Shown here: in pieces, positions 11,548-19,995 of the stretch
Numbering within the stretch: the first letter of the stretch is position 1
Layout: every line of letters begins with the position of its first letter
DNA from: Fidelibacterota bacterium
Lineage (GTDB): Bacteria > Fidelibacterota > Marinisomatia > SCGC-AAA003-L08 > JACNLC01
Assembly (NCBI GenBank): GCA_018657495.1
Contig: JABHXA010000001.1
Coordinates: 340,990-404,989, forward strand
DNA length: 64,000 nucleotides
Direction of reading: 5' to 3'
The notes under the pieces: model-generated
Databases searched by the model: none
What the model was told of the DNA's origin: nothing
The model's input: the letters and a program-made list of their open reading frames with translations, nothing else
Translations under genes and position numbers: made by a program

Positions 11548-12606
11548 TTAATTAAGATGAATTTTCTGAATATTGTCCTGATGTTCATCAATTAACTCGC
11601 TCACATTTTGGTCTGTTGAGGTTATAATCGTCTGAAATTGACTGCCTAACAACCTAATTGTGCGGAGACCTCGAGTATTATCCAGCTTTGCAAAAAGATC
11701 ATCCAGCAGCAACAGTGGAGATGTTTTCAAATAATTCTGGAAAAAAAGACTCTCAGCATGTTTTATGGCTGTAAGTACTGTTTTTTTTTCCCCTTGTGAT
11801 GCAAAATGCTTTACAGGAAGTCCATTATAATAAAAAGTAAAGTCATCTTTGTGAGGACCAAACAAATTACTTTTCCGTAACATTTCCTGTTTTTGTAATC
11901 CTTCAACGGCTTTCAAAAAATCTTCTGTGGTTTCTGTTGCTTTTGTTTCGTATCTCATTTCCGAAAGCAGTTCGCTGAACTCTGAATTCCAACAAGTATC
12001 AAATATATCAGAATACTGTTGAATGTACTTCGCTCTTTTACTCCACAAACTTATTGCCGATTCAGCAAGTTTTTCCGTCCAGATATTTAATGATTTACTG
12101 TCATTGTTTAGTAAAACAATACGCCGCTGTTTTAGTATTCGTTTATACTCTTTTAATTGCAATAAATATCGACGGTCAACAATCGAAAAAATTCTGTCAA
12201 AAAAGGATCTTCTTATACTACCACCACCATCAAGAATATTGACATCTTCGGGAGACATGATGACAACAGGTAGTAGCCCAACCAGTTCAACAATGCTATT
12301 TAAAGAAGAATTATCGACGGTTACTTTCTGTTTGTCATCAGAAATATTTACACCTATAAATTTACTCTTTTTGTATTGGTCAATAATCTTCCCTCTGATT
12401 TGGAATCCTTTTTCACCCTTACGAATAGTGTTTTTTTTTAAACCCGGTTTAAAACTCTTGCCAAGCGAAAGATAATGTATTGCCTCCAGAATTGTTGTCT
12501 TCCCTCTTCCATTTTCACCGTAAATCAAATTTATGCCCGGCTTGAAATCGCATGAATACTTTTCAAAAATCCTTACATTTGATAATTCAATTTTTTCAAT
12601 TAACAT
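11548..12606 (-). CDS. recF: RecF DNA repair and recombination ATPase
   Basis: 352 aa, normal size. Walker A is YGENGRGKTTILEAIH near residue 30. The ABC-type signature is FASQGEKKTVLTAIKHAE and Walker B is PLLLLDDLFAKLD, as in the SMC-like RecF family. The N-terminus (MLIEKIELSNVRIFEKY) matches the family start. It lies 9 nt downstream of dnaN. The role known for the family is recognition of gapped DNA and help with RecA loading together with RecO and RecR. Confidence 0.97.
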   Translation of the reverse strand: MLIEKIELSNVRIFEKYSCDFKPGINLIYGENGRGKTTILEAIHYLSLGKSFKPGLKKNTIRKGEKGFQIRGKIIDQYKKSKFIGVNISDDKQKVTVDNSSLNSIVELVGLLPVVIMSPEDVNILDGGGSIRRSFFDRIFSIVDRRYLLQLKEYKRILKQRRIVLLNNDSKSLNIWTEKLAESAISLWSKRAKYIQQYSDIFDTCWNSEFSELLSEMRYETKATETTEDFLKAVEGLQKQEMLRKSNLFGPHKDDFTFYYNGLPVKHFASQGEKKTVLTAIKHAESLFFQNYLKTSPLLLLDDLFAKLDNTRGLRTIRLLGSQFQTIITSTDQNVSELIDEHQDNIQKIHLN

Positions 12607-12615
12607 GCAGTTCGG

Positions 12616-13725
12616 TTAATCGTTAATCCTGATTGGCATAATCAGAGTGGTCATTTTTTCTTTTTTTCCTTCATATTTAAAAATTCCGGCACTGACCGGG
12701 CTTTTAAGTCTCATTTTAACAACATCTTCTTTTTGATGCATCAAAACCTCACGTAAATAGAGTGCATTATATCCAATAGCAAGGGGGTCCCCGTCATATT
12801 CACAGTTAATTTTTTCCCTCCCTGTGGTAATGTTTTCAGGATCTTCAGTGCTTACTATGAGCTGATTGTCTCCTATTGAAAGAGAAATTTGTTTGGTGGA
12901 TTTATTTGAAAAAATTGACACACGTTTTATAGATTGCAAAAACTCGTCACGATTGATCGTCATCTTTTTATCATTATCAATTGGTATAACGCTTTCATAA
13001 TCAGGGAACCGTTGTTTTATTATCCGTGAATATATTGTTGATCCGTCGATTGTTACCTGTACGTGATTCTCACTTATTTTAAGATTTACATCATCCTGGT
13101 TGACAAGCTGTCCTCTTATAATTGATAAAAACTTTGATGGCAGGATTGCCTCGCCTTCGAATGTGTGTCCTTTCATACCCATCTTTGTGTACTGTACTAA
13201 TCTGTGCCCATCAGTTGCTACAGCAGTAATCTGTTCATTTTTCATCTGTAATAACACACCAAGGAGCTGTGGTTTCATTTCATCTTTGCTCACCGCATAA
13301 TTTGTATTGTCAATCACATCGGCAAGATCACGGGCTTTAATTATTACCTCGTTTGGTTTATCAACAGATGGTTTTGATGGAAATTCATCGGGTTGTTTTC
13401 CCATAATGGTATATTTTCCAAAGTCTGTTGAAATAATAATTTTACCTATATCGGTTATCTCAAAGAAAAGATCCCCCTCGGGAATTTCTTGAGTTATATC
13501 CAGGATTGTTTTCAACGGTATTGCAATCTTGCCTGTTTCGGCAGTTTCTGTCGGTAGAATAACTGACAAGGTTATTTCTAAATCTGTTGCAATTAATTCA
13601 ATATGATCTTTTTGAATATCAAACAATACACTGCTCAGGATAGGCAATGTAGATCTGACGGGTATCACCTTATTTAAACTAATCAAGGATGATTGTAAGG
13701 ATGACTTATTTATTGAAAACTTCAT
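12616..13725 (-). CDS. dnaN: DNA polymerase III beta subunit (sliding clamp)
   Basis: 369 aa with the three clamp domains. The N-terminus reads MKFSINKSSLQSSLISLNKVIPVRSTLPILSSVLF, the middle DYAVSK-type segment reads NYAVSKDEMKPQLLGVLLQ, and the C-terminus ends TTLIMPIRIND as in other DnaN proteins (the hydrophobic clamp-partner pocket region). It is the first gene of the dnaN-recF-dciA-gyrB-gyrA run. Upstream lies a 213-bp AT-rich gap with two DnaA boxes. dnaA, the usual upstream neighbour, is missing here. Confidence 0.98.
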   Translation of the reverse strand: MKFSINKSSLQSSLISLNKVIPVRSTLPILSSVLFDIQKDHIELIATDLEITLSVILPTETAETGKIAIPLKTILDITQEIPEGDLFFEITDIGKIIISTDFGKYTIMGKQPDEFPSKPSVDKPNEVIIKARDLADVIDNTNYAVSKDEMKPQLLGVLLQMKNEQITAVATDGHRLVQYTKMGMKGHTFEGEAILPSKFLSIIRGQLVNQDDVNLKISENHVQVTIDGSTIYSRIIKQRFPDYESVIPIDNDKKMTINRDEFLQSIKRVSIFSNKSTKQISLSIGDNQLIVSTEDPENITTGREKINCEYDGDPLAIGYNALYLREVLMHQKEDVVKMRLKSPVSAGIFKYEGKKEKMTTLIMPIRIND

Positions 13726-13739
13726 TTTTTCTCCCGTAG

Positions 13740-13951
13740 CTATAAATTAGAAAACAATATAATATATAAGCTTATTACTTATAAAAGATGTTTTATATTA
13801 AGTATTGAATACTGTTATTTAATAACAATAAATTTTAATTAAAGTTTGTAATATCATAAACAAAGGCAATAATTAATTTCATCGAATAACTGTGCATAAC
13901 TTTGTGTATAAGTGGACAAGCAGGTGTTTCTATCCAGCCATTATACATGTA
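13740..13951. other. AT-rich gap with two perfect DnaA boxes; candidate oriC or dnaN control region
   Basis: The 213-bp gap between dnaN and the SurA-like gene is extremely AT-rich at its dnaN side (13741-13890, a possible unwinding element). It carries two perfect DnaA boxes, TTATGCACA (minus strand, plus coordinates 13891-13899) and TTATACACA (13903-13911), in the same orientation with 3 bp between them. An origin beside dnaN but away from dnaA is known in cyanobacteria. Against an origin: all genes on both sides are on the minus strand, so one fork would meet dozens of genes head-on. The boxes could instead be DnaA control of dnaN. Confidence 0.5.
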
Positions 13952-15214
13952 TTAATAAATTTTAATAAAAATTGATTCTTCTATCACACTTACCCACTTA
14001 TCAAATTTATCACCGGTTTTCTTTTGAAGGGCCATATTTTCAAGATATTCCCATGAATCATCAAGAGATGGTTTTTCACCAGGCTTTGACTCATGAAGAA
14101 ATAATAACACAAAACTATCTCCAGCACCGCCTTCGAATGGGTAAGAATATTGATTATCGCCAAGACTGCTAAGCTGCTCAATGATATCCAGGTCAATCAT
14201 GCGGTCAGGAAGAAAACCGTGGACCTGCGATCTATTTTTATATATTGATGAAAAACTAATGCTTAATGAATCAAAAGAGGTGGGATGTTTTTCGATCAGG
14301 TAAAATATTTCACGTATTTCGCTCAGGGCTTTTTCCCTGTCTAATTCAGAGGGAATAACCGGGTATAAAATATGCCGGGCGCGAATTTTTTCACCCTGCT
14401 TGTCAATTAGCTGTATGAGGTGATATCCATACTCCGTTTCAACGGGTGTGCTTATCTCATCATTTTCAAGACTAAAGGCCACCTCTTCAAACTCCTTAAC
14501 AAGAGATCCGCGATGAAACCAACCTAAATCCCCCCCCGAAGACGCAGACCCGTCCTGTGAATATTTTGTGGCCAATTCTGAAAAACTGACACCTTTTGTG
14601 AGGCTGTCCGCAAGGCTTGATATAAAGCTTAATGCTTCTTGCCTGGCGATTTCACCGGGCAGTATTGGGACCTCAATGATGCTATACTTTTTAACCGGCT
14701 CACTTAATGGAAGAGAATCCTGGTAAGCATAAAAGAATTCTTCCACTTCAGCACGAGAAATTTTTATCTTATATAAAAAAGAGCCTTTATAGCGATCGAT
14801 TAACATTAATTTATATAAGTCTTCGTAATAATCTTTTCTGAAAGCTCTAATTGACTGTCCAAGGGCTTCTTCCAGCATGTCTTCCGATCCCGCCCTGGCA
14901 ATCATTGAAGTAATTTGTTGGTCTAGGGCATCAGTAACCTCTTCTTCGCTGATAGAGATTAAGGTGTCCTCCTTGGCATATTCAAAAATAACATATTGCT
15001 GAATAAGGGCGTCAAGTGATTTTTCAACAAAGGAATTGAGAAGATAGGGATTGCTTGAGACATCAACATTGTTCTGCATGGCAAGAAGCTGAGCGTTTTG
15101 ATACACTTCACTTTGAAGGATTACATTTTCACCAACCAATGCCACGACGCCGTCTACTTGAGACTGAGGCAGCAAATTGGAGATTAGAATTAATAAAATG
15201 AAAAATCTGTTCAT
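13952..15214 (-). CDS. surA: SurA-like periplasmic peptidyl-prolyl isomerase/chaperone
   Basis: About 420 aa from the ATG at 15214, which gives a proper signal peptide (MNRFFILLILISNLLPQS) 1 nt after the preceding stop; a longer in-frame start at 15271 lies inside the upstream gene. After the signal comes a SurA N-terminal domain (VDGVVALVGENVILQSEVY). One parvulin domain follows at about 170-280: SGGDLGWFHRGSLVKEFEEVAFSL and STPVETEYGYHLIQLIDK. The C-terminal part is a second, degenerate rotamase-like region. Role by family: folding of outer-membrane proteins. The symbol is used for likeness; orthology is not proven. Confidence 0.88.
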   Translation of the reverse strand: MNRFFILLILISNLLPQSQVDGVVALVGENVILQSEVYQNAQLLAMQNNVDVSSNPYLLNSFVEKSLDALIQQYVIFEYAKEDTLISISEEEVTDALDQQITSMIARAGSEDMLEEALGQSIRAFRKDYYEDLYKLMLIDRYKGSFLYKIKISRAEVEEFFYAYQDSLPLSEPVKKYSIIEVPILPGEIARQEALSFISSLADSLTKGVSFSELATKYSQDGSASSGGDLGWFHRGSLVKEFEEVAFSLENDEISTPVETEYGYHLIQLIDKQGEKIRARHILYPVIPSELDREKALSEIREIFYLIEKHPTSFDSLSISFSSIYKNRSQVHGFLPDRMIDLDIIEQLSSLGDNQYSYPFEGGAGDSFVLLFLHESKPGEKPSLDDSWEYLENMALQKKTGDKFDKWVSVIEESIFIKIY

Positions 15215-15215
15215 A

Positions 15216-16943
15216 TTATCCTGCTGGGTCTGGTTCTTCTGAAGATTCAAACTGAAAAAAACCATCTTCAATCACAACACCATATTTTATTTTTAGTTCT
15301 TCAAACAATTCATCCTTTTTGGAGGCCTTGTTTTCCCGGTTAAGGATTGTAACAATTTTATTTTTTACCTTTTCAAGCGGTTTATAACCATTTGGAATTT
15401 TTTCAATTAGCATAATAATGGACCAGCTACGATCCAGGTTTTCAAAAGGCCGTGAAATCTCACCAACATCTAGAGTAAAGGCTTTATCTCCAAGGGTGGC
15501 AAATTTTCCCCTTGCAAAGGGTTGTTTTTTACCGCCATCCTCAGGGTTTATTAGGCTAAACTGTCTGGCTATTTCTATAAAATCATCCTCATTGTTAATA
15601 AAACTATAAAGGCTATCGCTGAGACTTTGCGTTGAAACCCTTATCTCTCGAAGAGAAACTTTCTCGCCTTCAGAAAACTCAATATCTTTGTTTTCATGAT
15701 AATAGTCTGCAATCATCGCGCTATCGGCTTCAACCAAGCTATTGTCGACATACTTCTTGAACGCTTCGAATAAAATTGAGGTTTCATATCCGTCAAACAT
15801 TGATTCAAATAGTGGGTCTTGATCAAGCTTGCTCAGGCTGGCTCTTTCAATGGCAACTTCCTGTAGAATTGTAATTGTAAATACAGACTCTAAAGACTCA
15901 AGTGAGTTAATTCTTGGACGACGCGACATTGGTAGGCGGCCAAACTTACTGGCAAACCACTTAACCCCGAAACCCTTATTATTGATAACGCAAACTGTTG
16001 AAATATTTTCCATATTGTTAAGCACAGAAACGATATCAACATTAGGGTTGCCGGTAATCTTATTTTTCTTTAATGTCTTTTCAATCTCACTATAAATATT
16101 CCGAAGCTGTTCGGTGTCAAATACAACTCCGTATTCCTTGATTGTTTGAATGTCATATTCCTGAGCGGCGGGCTGAAGCTTTGAGCTAACACAGGTTCTT
16201 GCGGTTTGCTGAATGAAATCATTATAATTGTCACTGCCGGGATCGATATCGCTGTATTGCTCTGAGGCCCTATCTTCAGAAACTAAAATAAGATGATAGC
16301 CATATTCTGTCTTTACTGGGGCGGATAGCGAGTTGACACCCGCCGAGAATGCTGTTGCTTGAAACTCCTGCACAGTCTGTCCCCAGTACAGCCACCCCAG
16401 CTTCCCCTGGTTGGAGGTGACGCTTCTATCATCAGAATATTTAACTGCGAGGTCTTCAAACGATTCACCCTTCGAATGCAATTCATATATCTGTTGTGCC
16501 AACTCTAGTGCTTCATCATCAGATCTCTCAATTTTTTTTTGAAGCCTGCTCCCAGAGTATCCAACGAGAATATGGTGGACCATTAATTCTTTTTTTATAT
16601 TTTCTTTTGTTTGCCGGATTAATTCATCGGTAATCAAGGGTTTTGCGACGAACTCTTCATAAGAGTGGTTGACCAAAAGCCTATTTTTCTGATTATAAAT
16701 ATCAATTCGAACGCTGGGATCCATTTGCAGGTTCAGGCTTAATGCTTCCTCAGCAAAAACTTTTCTTCGGATGAAATCATTTACCATCCTTGTTTTATGG
16801 GAGTCAGTTGCCTTTTCCCATTCTTCTTTTGAGTATTTTTCAAAGAAAAAGTCATCACTATATTCGGTATTGCTAATAGTAATAACTGTCTGGCTGGCAA
16901 TGAGTCCGCTGATTACTAAAATCAGGGTCCAAAAATATTTCAC
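15216..16943 (-). CDS. Parvulin-type PPIase with two rotamase domains (PpiD/SurA-like)
   Basis: 575 aa with signal peptide MKYFWTLILVISGLIAS. The first parvulin domain, about 138-225, begins LMVHHILVGYS and contains LGWLYWGQTVQEFQATAFSA and APVKTEYGYHLILV. A long linker follows (about 240-430). A second parvulin-like domain at about 430-530 reads SLREIRVS, then KQPFARGKFATLGDKAFTLD and ISRPFENLDRSWSIIML. It lies between mfd (12 nt upstream) and the SurA-like gene (1 nt downstream), so the three are co-transcribed. Likely a periplasmic folding helper; client proteins unknown. Confidence 0.88.
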   Translation of the reverse strand: MKYFWTLILVISGLIASQTVITISNTEYSDDFFFEKYSKEEWEKATDSHKTRMVNDFIRRKVFAEEALSLNLQMDPSVRIDIYNQKNRLLVNHSYEEFVAKPLITDELIRQTKENIKKELMVHHILVGYSGSRLQKKIERSDDEALELAQQIYELHSKGESFEDLAVKYSDDRSVTSNQGKLGWLYWGQTVQEFQATAFSAGVNSLSAPVKTEYGYHLILVSEDRASEQYSDIDPGSDNYNDFIQQTARTCVSSKLQPAAQEYDIQTIKEYGVVFDTEQLRNIYSEIEKTLKKNKITGNPNVDIVSVLNNMENISTVCVINNKGFGVKWFASKFGRLPMSRRPRINSLESLESVFTITILQEVAIERASLSKLDQDPLFESMFDGYETSILFEAFKKYVDNSLVEADSAMIADYYHENKDIEFSEGEKVSLREIRVSTQSLSDSLYSFINNEDDFIEIARQFSLINPEDGGKKQPFARGKFATLGDKAFTLDVGEISRPFENLDRSWSIIMLIEKIPNGYKPLEKVKNKIVTILNRENKASKKDELFEELKIKYGVVIEDGFFQFESSEEPDPAG

Positions 16944-16955
16944 AAAAATCTCCTA

Positions 16956-19900
16956 TTACTTAAAAAAAACATCGTCTAATTTATCAAAAAAATCCATCAA
17001 AAGAGTAGGAATATCTTCGTCGGAAAGCGGAGTTATGGTGAGTTTTAATTTACTCTTTTTGTTTTCCTTATACCAGAAGGGTATCCTCTTGCTGTCAAAG
17101 TAGTCAAATACTGCCTCAAGGAGCTTGTGGATCTTTTGAACAATAAAGTTACCGTCAAACTCCAGGTTAACCTTTTTATTCACATAGGATATATTGGTAA
17201 TACCTATAAAACTACAGCGAATCCTGAGCTTGGTTTCAGATATTAGATGCGAAAGCTCAATTGGAATATTTCCAAACCTATTCTTTATTTCATATTCAAG
17301 GCGCAGCACCTCAGAAACGGTATTTGCCTGGGATAATTTTCTGTAGAAATCTAGGCGAATATTTGTGGGATTAATATATGATATGGGAATAGATCCATCT
17401 GCAAAAATTGCTATCCCTATCGACGAGATATCGATGCTTTGATTGTTTTGCTTTTTGTTTAACTTTCTGTTGATAGCGTCGTTGATAAACTGGGTATAAA
17501 GCTCAGCGCCAATTCTTGCGGCGCCCCCACTTTGTTTGTATCCAAACATACTACCGGCCCCGCGAATTTCGAGGTCCATGACCGAAATATTGTACCCCTC
17601 ACCCAAGCGGGTGTGTTTTTCAATGGTTTTTAAACGCCTGTGTGCATCTCTTTTAAGGGTAAACCCTTTAGGAATAAGTAGTAATGCGTATGCCTGTCTC
17701 GTGCTACGCCCAACCCTTCCACGTATCTGATGGAGTTGAGACAAACCAAAGCGATGCGCTTTGTTGATAATAATGGTGTTTGCGTTTGGAATATCAATAC
17801 CCGTTTCAATGATTGTTGTGCAGACAAGTATATCAATTTTCTTTTGTAAAAAGAGGGAGATGGTCTTCTCAAGAGATTTTGAAGGCTCCTGTCCATGTGC
17901 ATAAGAAACAGAAAGATATGGAAACATTTCAGTTAATGTAACAACCACATCATGAATTGTTTTCACTTCATTGTGAATAAATAGAACCTGCCCGTCCCGA
18001 CTGATTTCAAAAAGAATTGTGTCTTTAATTGTTTTCAAATCATAATAAGAAATTTGTGTATTTATAGGATACCTTGACTTTGGCGGTGAAAGCAGTGTTG
18101 AGATATCACGAATACCACTGATCGCGATATGGAGCGTCCTTGGAATTGGAGTGGCAGACATGGAAAGGACATCAATGTTTTTCTGGATATTTTGAATTTT
18201 CTCTTTCTGGTTTACACCAAACCTTTGCTCCTCATCAATAATTAGCAGACCAAGGTTACTGAATTCAAGTTTATCTGATAATAGAGAATGGGTTCCGACC
18301 ACCACGTCCAGTTTGCCTTGCTTTATATTTTCAAATATTTTGGTGATTTCACCCTTTGTACGAAACCTTGAAACAACATCTACAGAAACTCCAAATTCAA
18401 CCAATCGCTCCTTAAATGATAAATATAATTGATTTACAAGAATTGTTGTGGGGGCAAGAATGGCGACCTGTTTACCATTAAACACTACACGGAACGATGT
18501 TCGAATGGCGATTTCTGTTTTTCCAAACCCTACGTCGCCACATAGAAGTCTGTTCATGGGTTTATTTTTATCAGAAAGATCTTCCCGGATTTCGCACCAG
18601 GCTTTGGTTTGATCCGGTGTATCCATAAATGGAAACCGAGATAAAAAGATGTTTTCAATTTCATTGTCAAAGGAGAGTCCGTGACGAGTGACAGAAGATC
18701 TTTCGGCATATGAAAGCAGGAGCTCCTCAACAATCTCATCAGCCTGCTTTTTTGCGCTGTCTTTCTTTCGCTTCCACTTTGATGTTTTTGTTAAGCTGTC
18801 TGGAATAATGGCCACCTGATTACCAGAGGCATAAAAAGAGAGTTTTCGTATCTTGTGAGTAGAAAGGGATATAAGACTATTATCATCAAATTCGAGAAGA
18901 ATATATTCTGCTTTGCCGTCTTCGCTGGATTTCAAACCAATATATCGACAAACGCCATAATCCTGATGAATTAGATAATCGCCAGCCTCTATACTGCCAA
19001 AGTCAATTACAGGGACTTTTATCTCAACATTTTCAGGAGAGCTTTGCTGTACTTTTTTATCCAGCCAGTCAGGAATTATAAAAACTTCACCATTATGGTT
19101 AATAGAGGAAAAACCTGCTTGCAGTAATCGGGAGTCCATTTGAAGCTCAAGCTGAGGGTTTTCTTTATATTGACGGAAAAATGTTTTCATTGAAAGTGGT
19201 TTTAAGGGGAAAACATAGGGTTGAGCGCTTGAAGTGCTTTCACCAATAAAAACATCACCACTGGCTATAATTTCAACACGAGTATATGAGTTTAATAGTA
19301 TTTCATAAAGATCTAAATTGCCGATACTTGTATCGATGGGTGACAGTTCAAAAGTCTCAAGGGTTTTTTCGGTAAGCTGTGTGTCAATATTAAAATTAAA
19401 TATTTCGACTTCTTCTGCAAGAAAATTGATTCTTATTGGGGCGTTTTTTGTGACAGGAAAAACATCAACAATACCGCCGCGGATTGAGTAAGATCCAGGA
19501 GCAAGAACCATGTCTGTGTTTTCGTAATTAGTGTCAATCAACCATTCAATAAGCAGGTCAAAATCGCTACCACGGTTGATTTGAAATAGTTGGCGTTTCT
19601 GAGCGGAGAAATGCCGCTCTGAGGCCCCCCTCTCTGTTGTAAGCACAAAGGATATATGGCTGCGGAACGACTCAATCACGGATTTGCAGATTTCCCTGTC
19701 GCGGGCGGCGCGTGAGATAAACCCACCGGGGGTATCTGCCAATATCTCTTTATGGGGGAAGTACAAACCATTATTGTTTTCCCAGTTCGGTCTGAAATAT
19801 TCGTAGAGCATATTTATTTTATCGTCTGGGGATATGATAATAAGGGGTGAGTCCAGGTTTGACAGAATGAGTGCAAATGCAGCCGGGTGCATGTCTTTTA

Positions 19901-19994
19901 TCAAGATACCCGAACCCCTGTTTTTACCTATAAACCTTAAAAGCTTTTCCAGTTCGAGGTTGAGAACCGGAGAGGTGTGTTTCACGTGAAACAT
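16956..19994 (-). CDS. mfd: Transcription-repair coupling factor
   Basis: 1012 aa, somewhat shorter than the 1148 aa of E. coli. After the UvrB-like N-terminal domains comes the RNA-polymerase-interacting (CarD-like) domain around GDYLIHQDYGVCRYIGLKS. The RecG-like translocase follows: Walker A LLCGDVGFGKTEIAIR, DEEQ box LLIIDEEQRFGV, motif III SATPIPRTLHIAI and motif VI IRGRVGRSTRQAYALLL. A C-terminal TRCF D7 domain closes it. It removes stalled RNA polymerase and recruits UvrA. Its ATG is 1 nt after the mnmG stop, and the first codons (MFHVKHT) are specified by a parS palindrome. Confidence 0.97.
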   Translation of the reverse strand: MFHVKHTSPVLNLELEKLLRFIGKNRGSGILIKDMHPAAFALILSNLDSPLIIISPDDKINMLYEYFRPNWENNNGLYFPHKEILADTPGGFISRAARDREICKSVIESFRSHISFVLTTERGASERHFSAQKRQLFQINRGSDFDLLIEWLIDTNYENTDMVLAPGSYSIRGGIVDVFPVTKNAPIRINFLAEEVEIFNFNIDTQLTEKTLETFELSPIDTSIGNLDLYEILLNSYTRVEIIASGDVFIGESTSSAQPYVFPLKPLSMKTFFRQYKENPQLELQMDSRLLQAGFSSINHNGEVFIIPDWLDKKVQQSSPENVEIKVPVIDFGSIEAGDYLIHQDYGVCRYIGLKSSEDGKAEYILLEFDDNSLISLSTHKIRKLSFYASGNQVAIIPDSLTKTSKWKRKKDSAKKQADEIVEELLLSYAERSSVTRHGLSFDNEIENIFLSRFPFMDTPDQTKAWCEIREDLSDKNKPMNRLLCGDVGFGKTEIAIRTSFRVVFNGKQVAILAPTTILVNQLYLSFKERLVEFGVSVDVVSRFRTKGEITKIFENIKQGKLDVVVGTHSLLSDKLEFSNLGLLIIDEEQRFGVNQKEKIQNIQKNIDVLSMSATPIPRTLHIAISGIRDISTLLSPPKSRYPINTQISYYDLKTIKDTILFEISRDGQVLFIHNEVKTIHDVVVTLTEMFPYLSVSYAHGQEPSKSLEKTISLFLQKKIDILVCTTIIETGIDIPNANTIIINKAHRFGLSQLHQIRGRVGRSTRQAYALLLIPKGFTLKRDAHRRLKTIEKHTRLGEGYNISVMDLEIRGAGSMFGYKQSGGAARIGAELYTQFINDAINRKLNKKQNNQSIDISSIGIAIFADGSIPISYINPTNIRLDFYRKLSQANTVSEVLRLEYEIKNRFGNIPIELSHLISETKLRIRCSFIGITNISYVNKKVNLEFDGNFIVQKIHKLLEAVFDYFDSKRIPFWYKENKKSKLKLTITPLSDEDIPTLLMDFFDKLDDVFFK
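19978..19993. promoter_or_regulatory. parS centromere site (ParB binding)
   Basis: TGTTTCACGTGAAACA is a perfect 16-bp palindrome and an exact match to the bacterial parS consensus TGTTNCACGTGAAACA bound by ParB/Spo0J. It overlaps the second base of the mfd start codon and encodes the first residues of Mfd. parS sites cluster near the replication origin, so this supports an origin-proximal location. I found no second exact copy in the window, and parA/parB are not here. Confidence 0.88.
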
Positions 19995-19995
19995 C

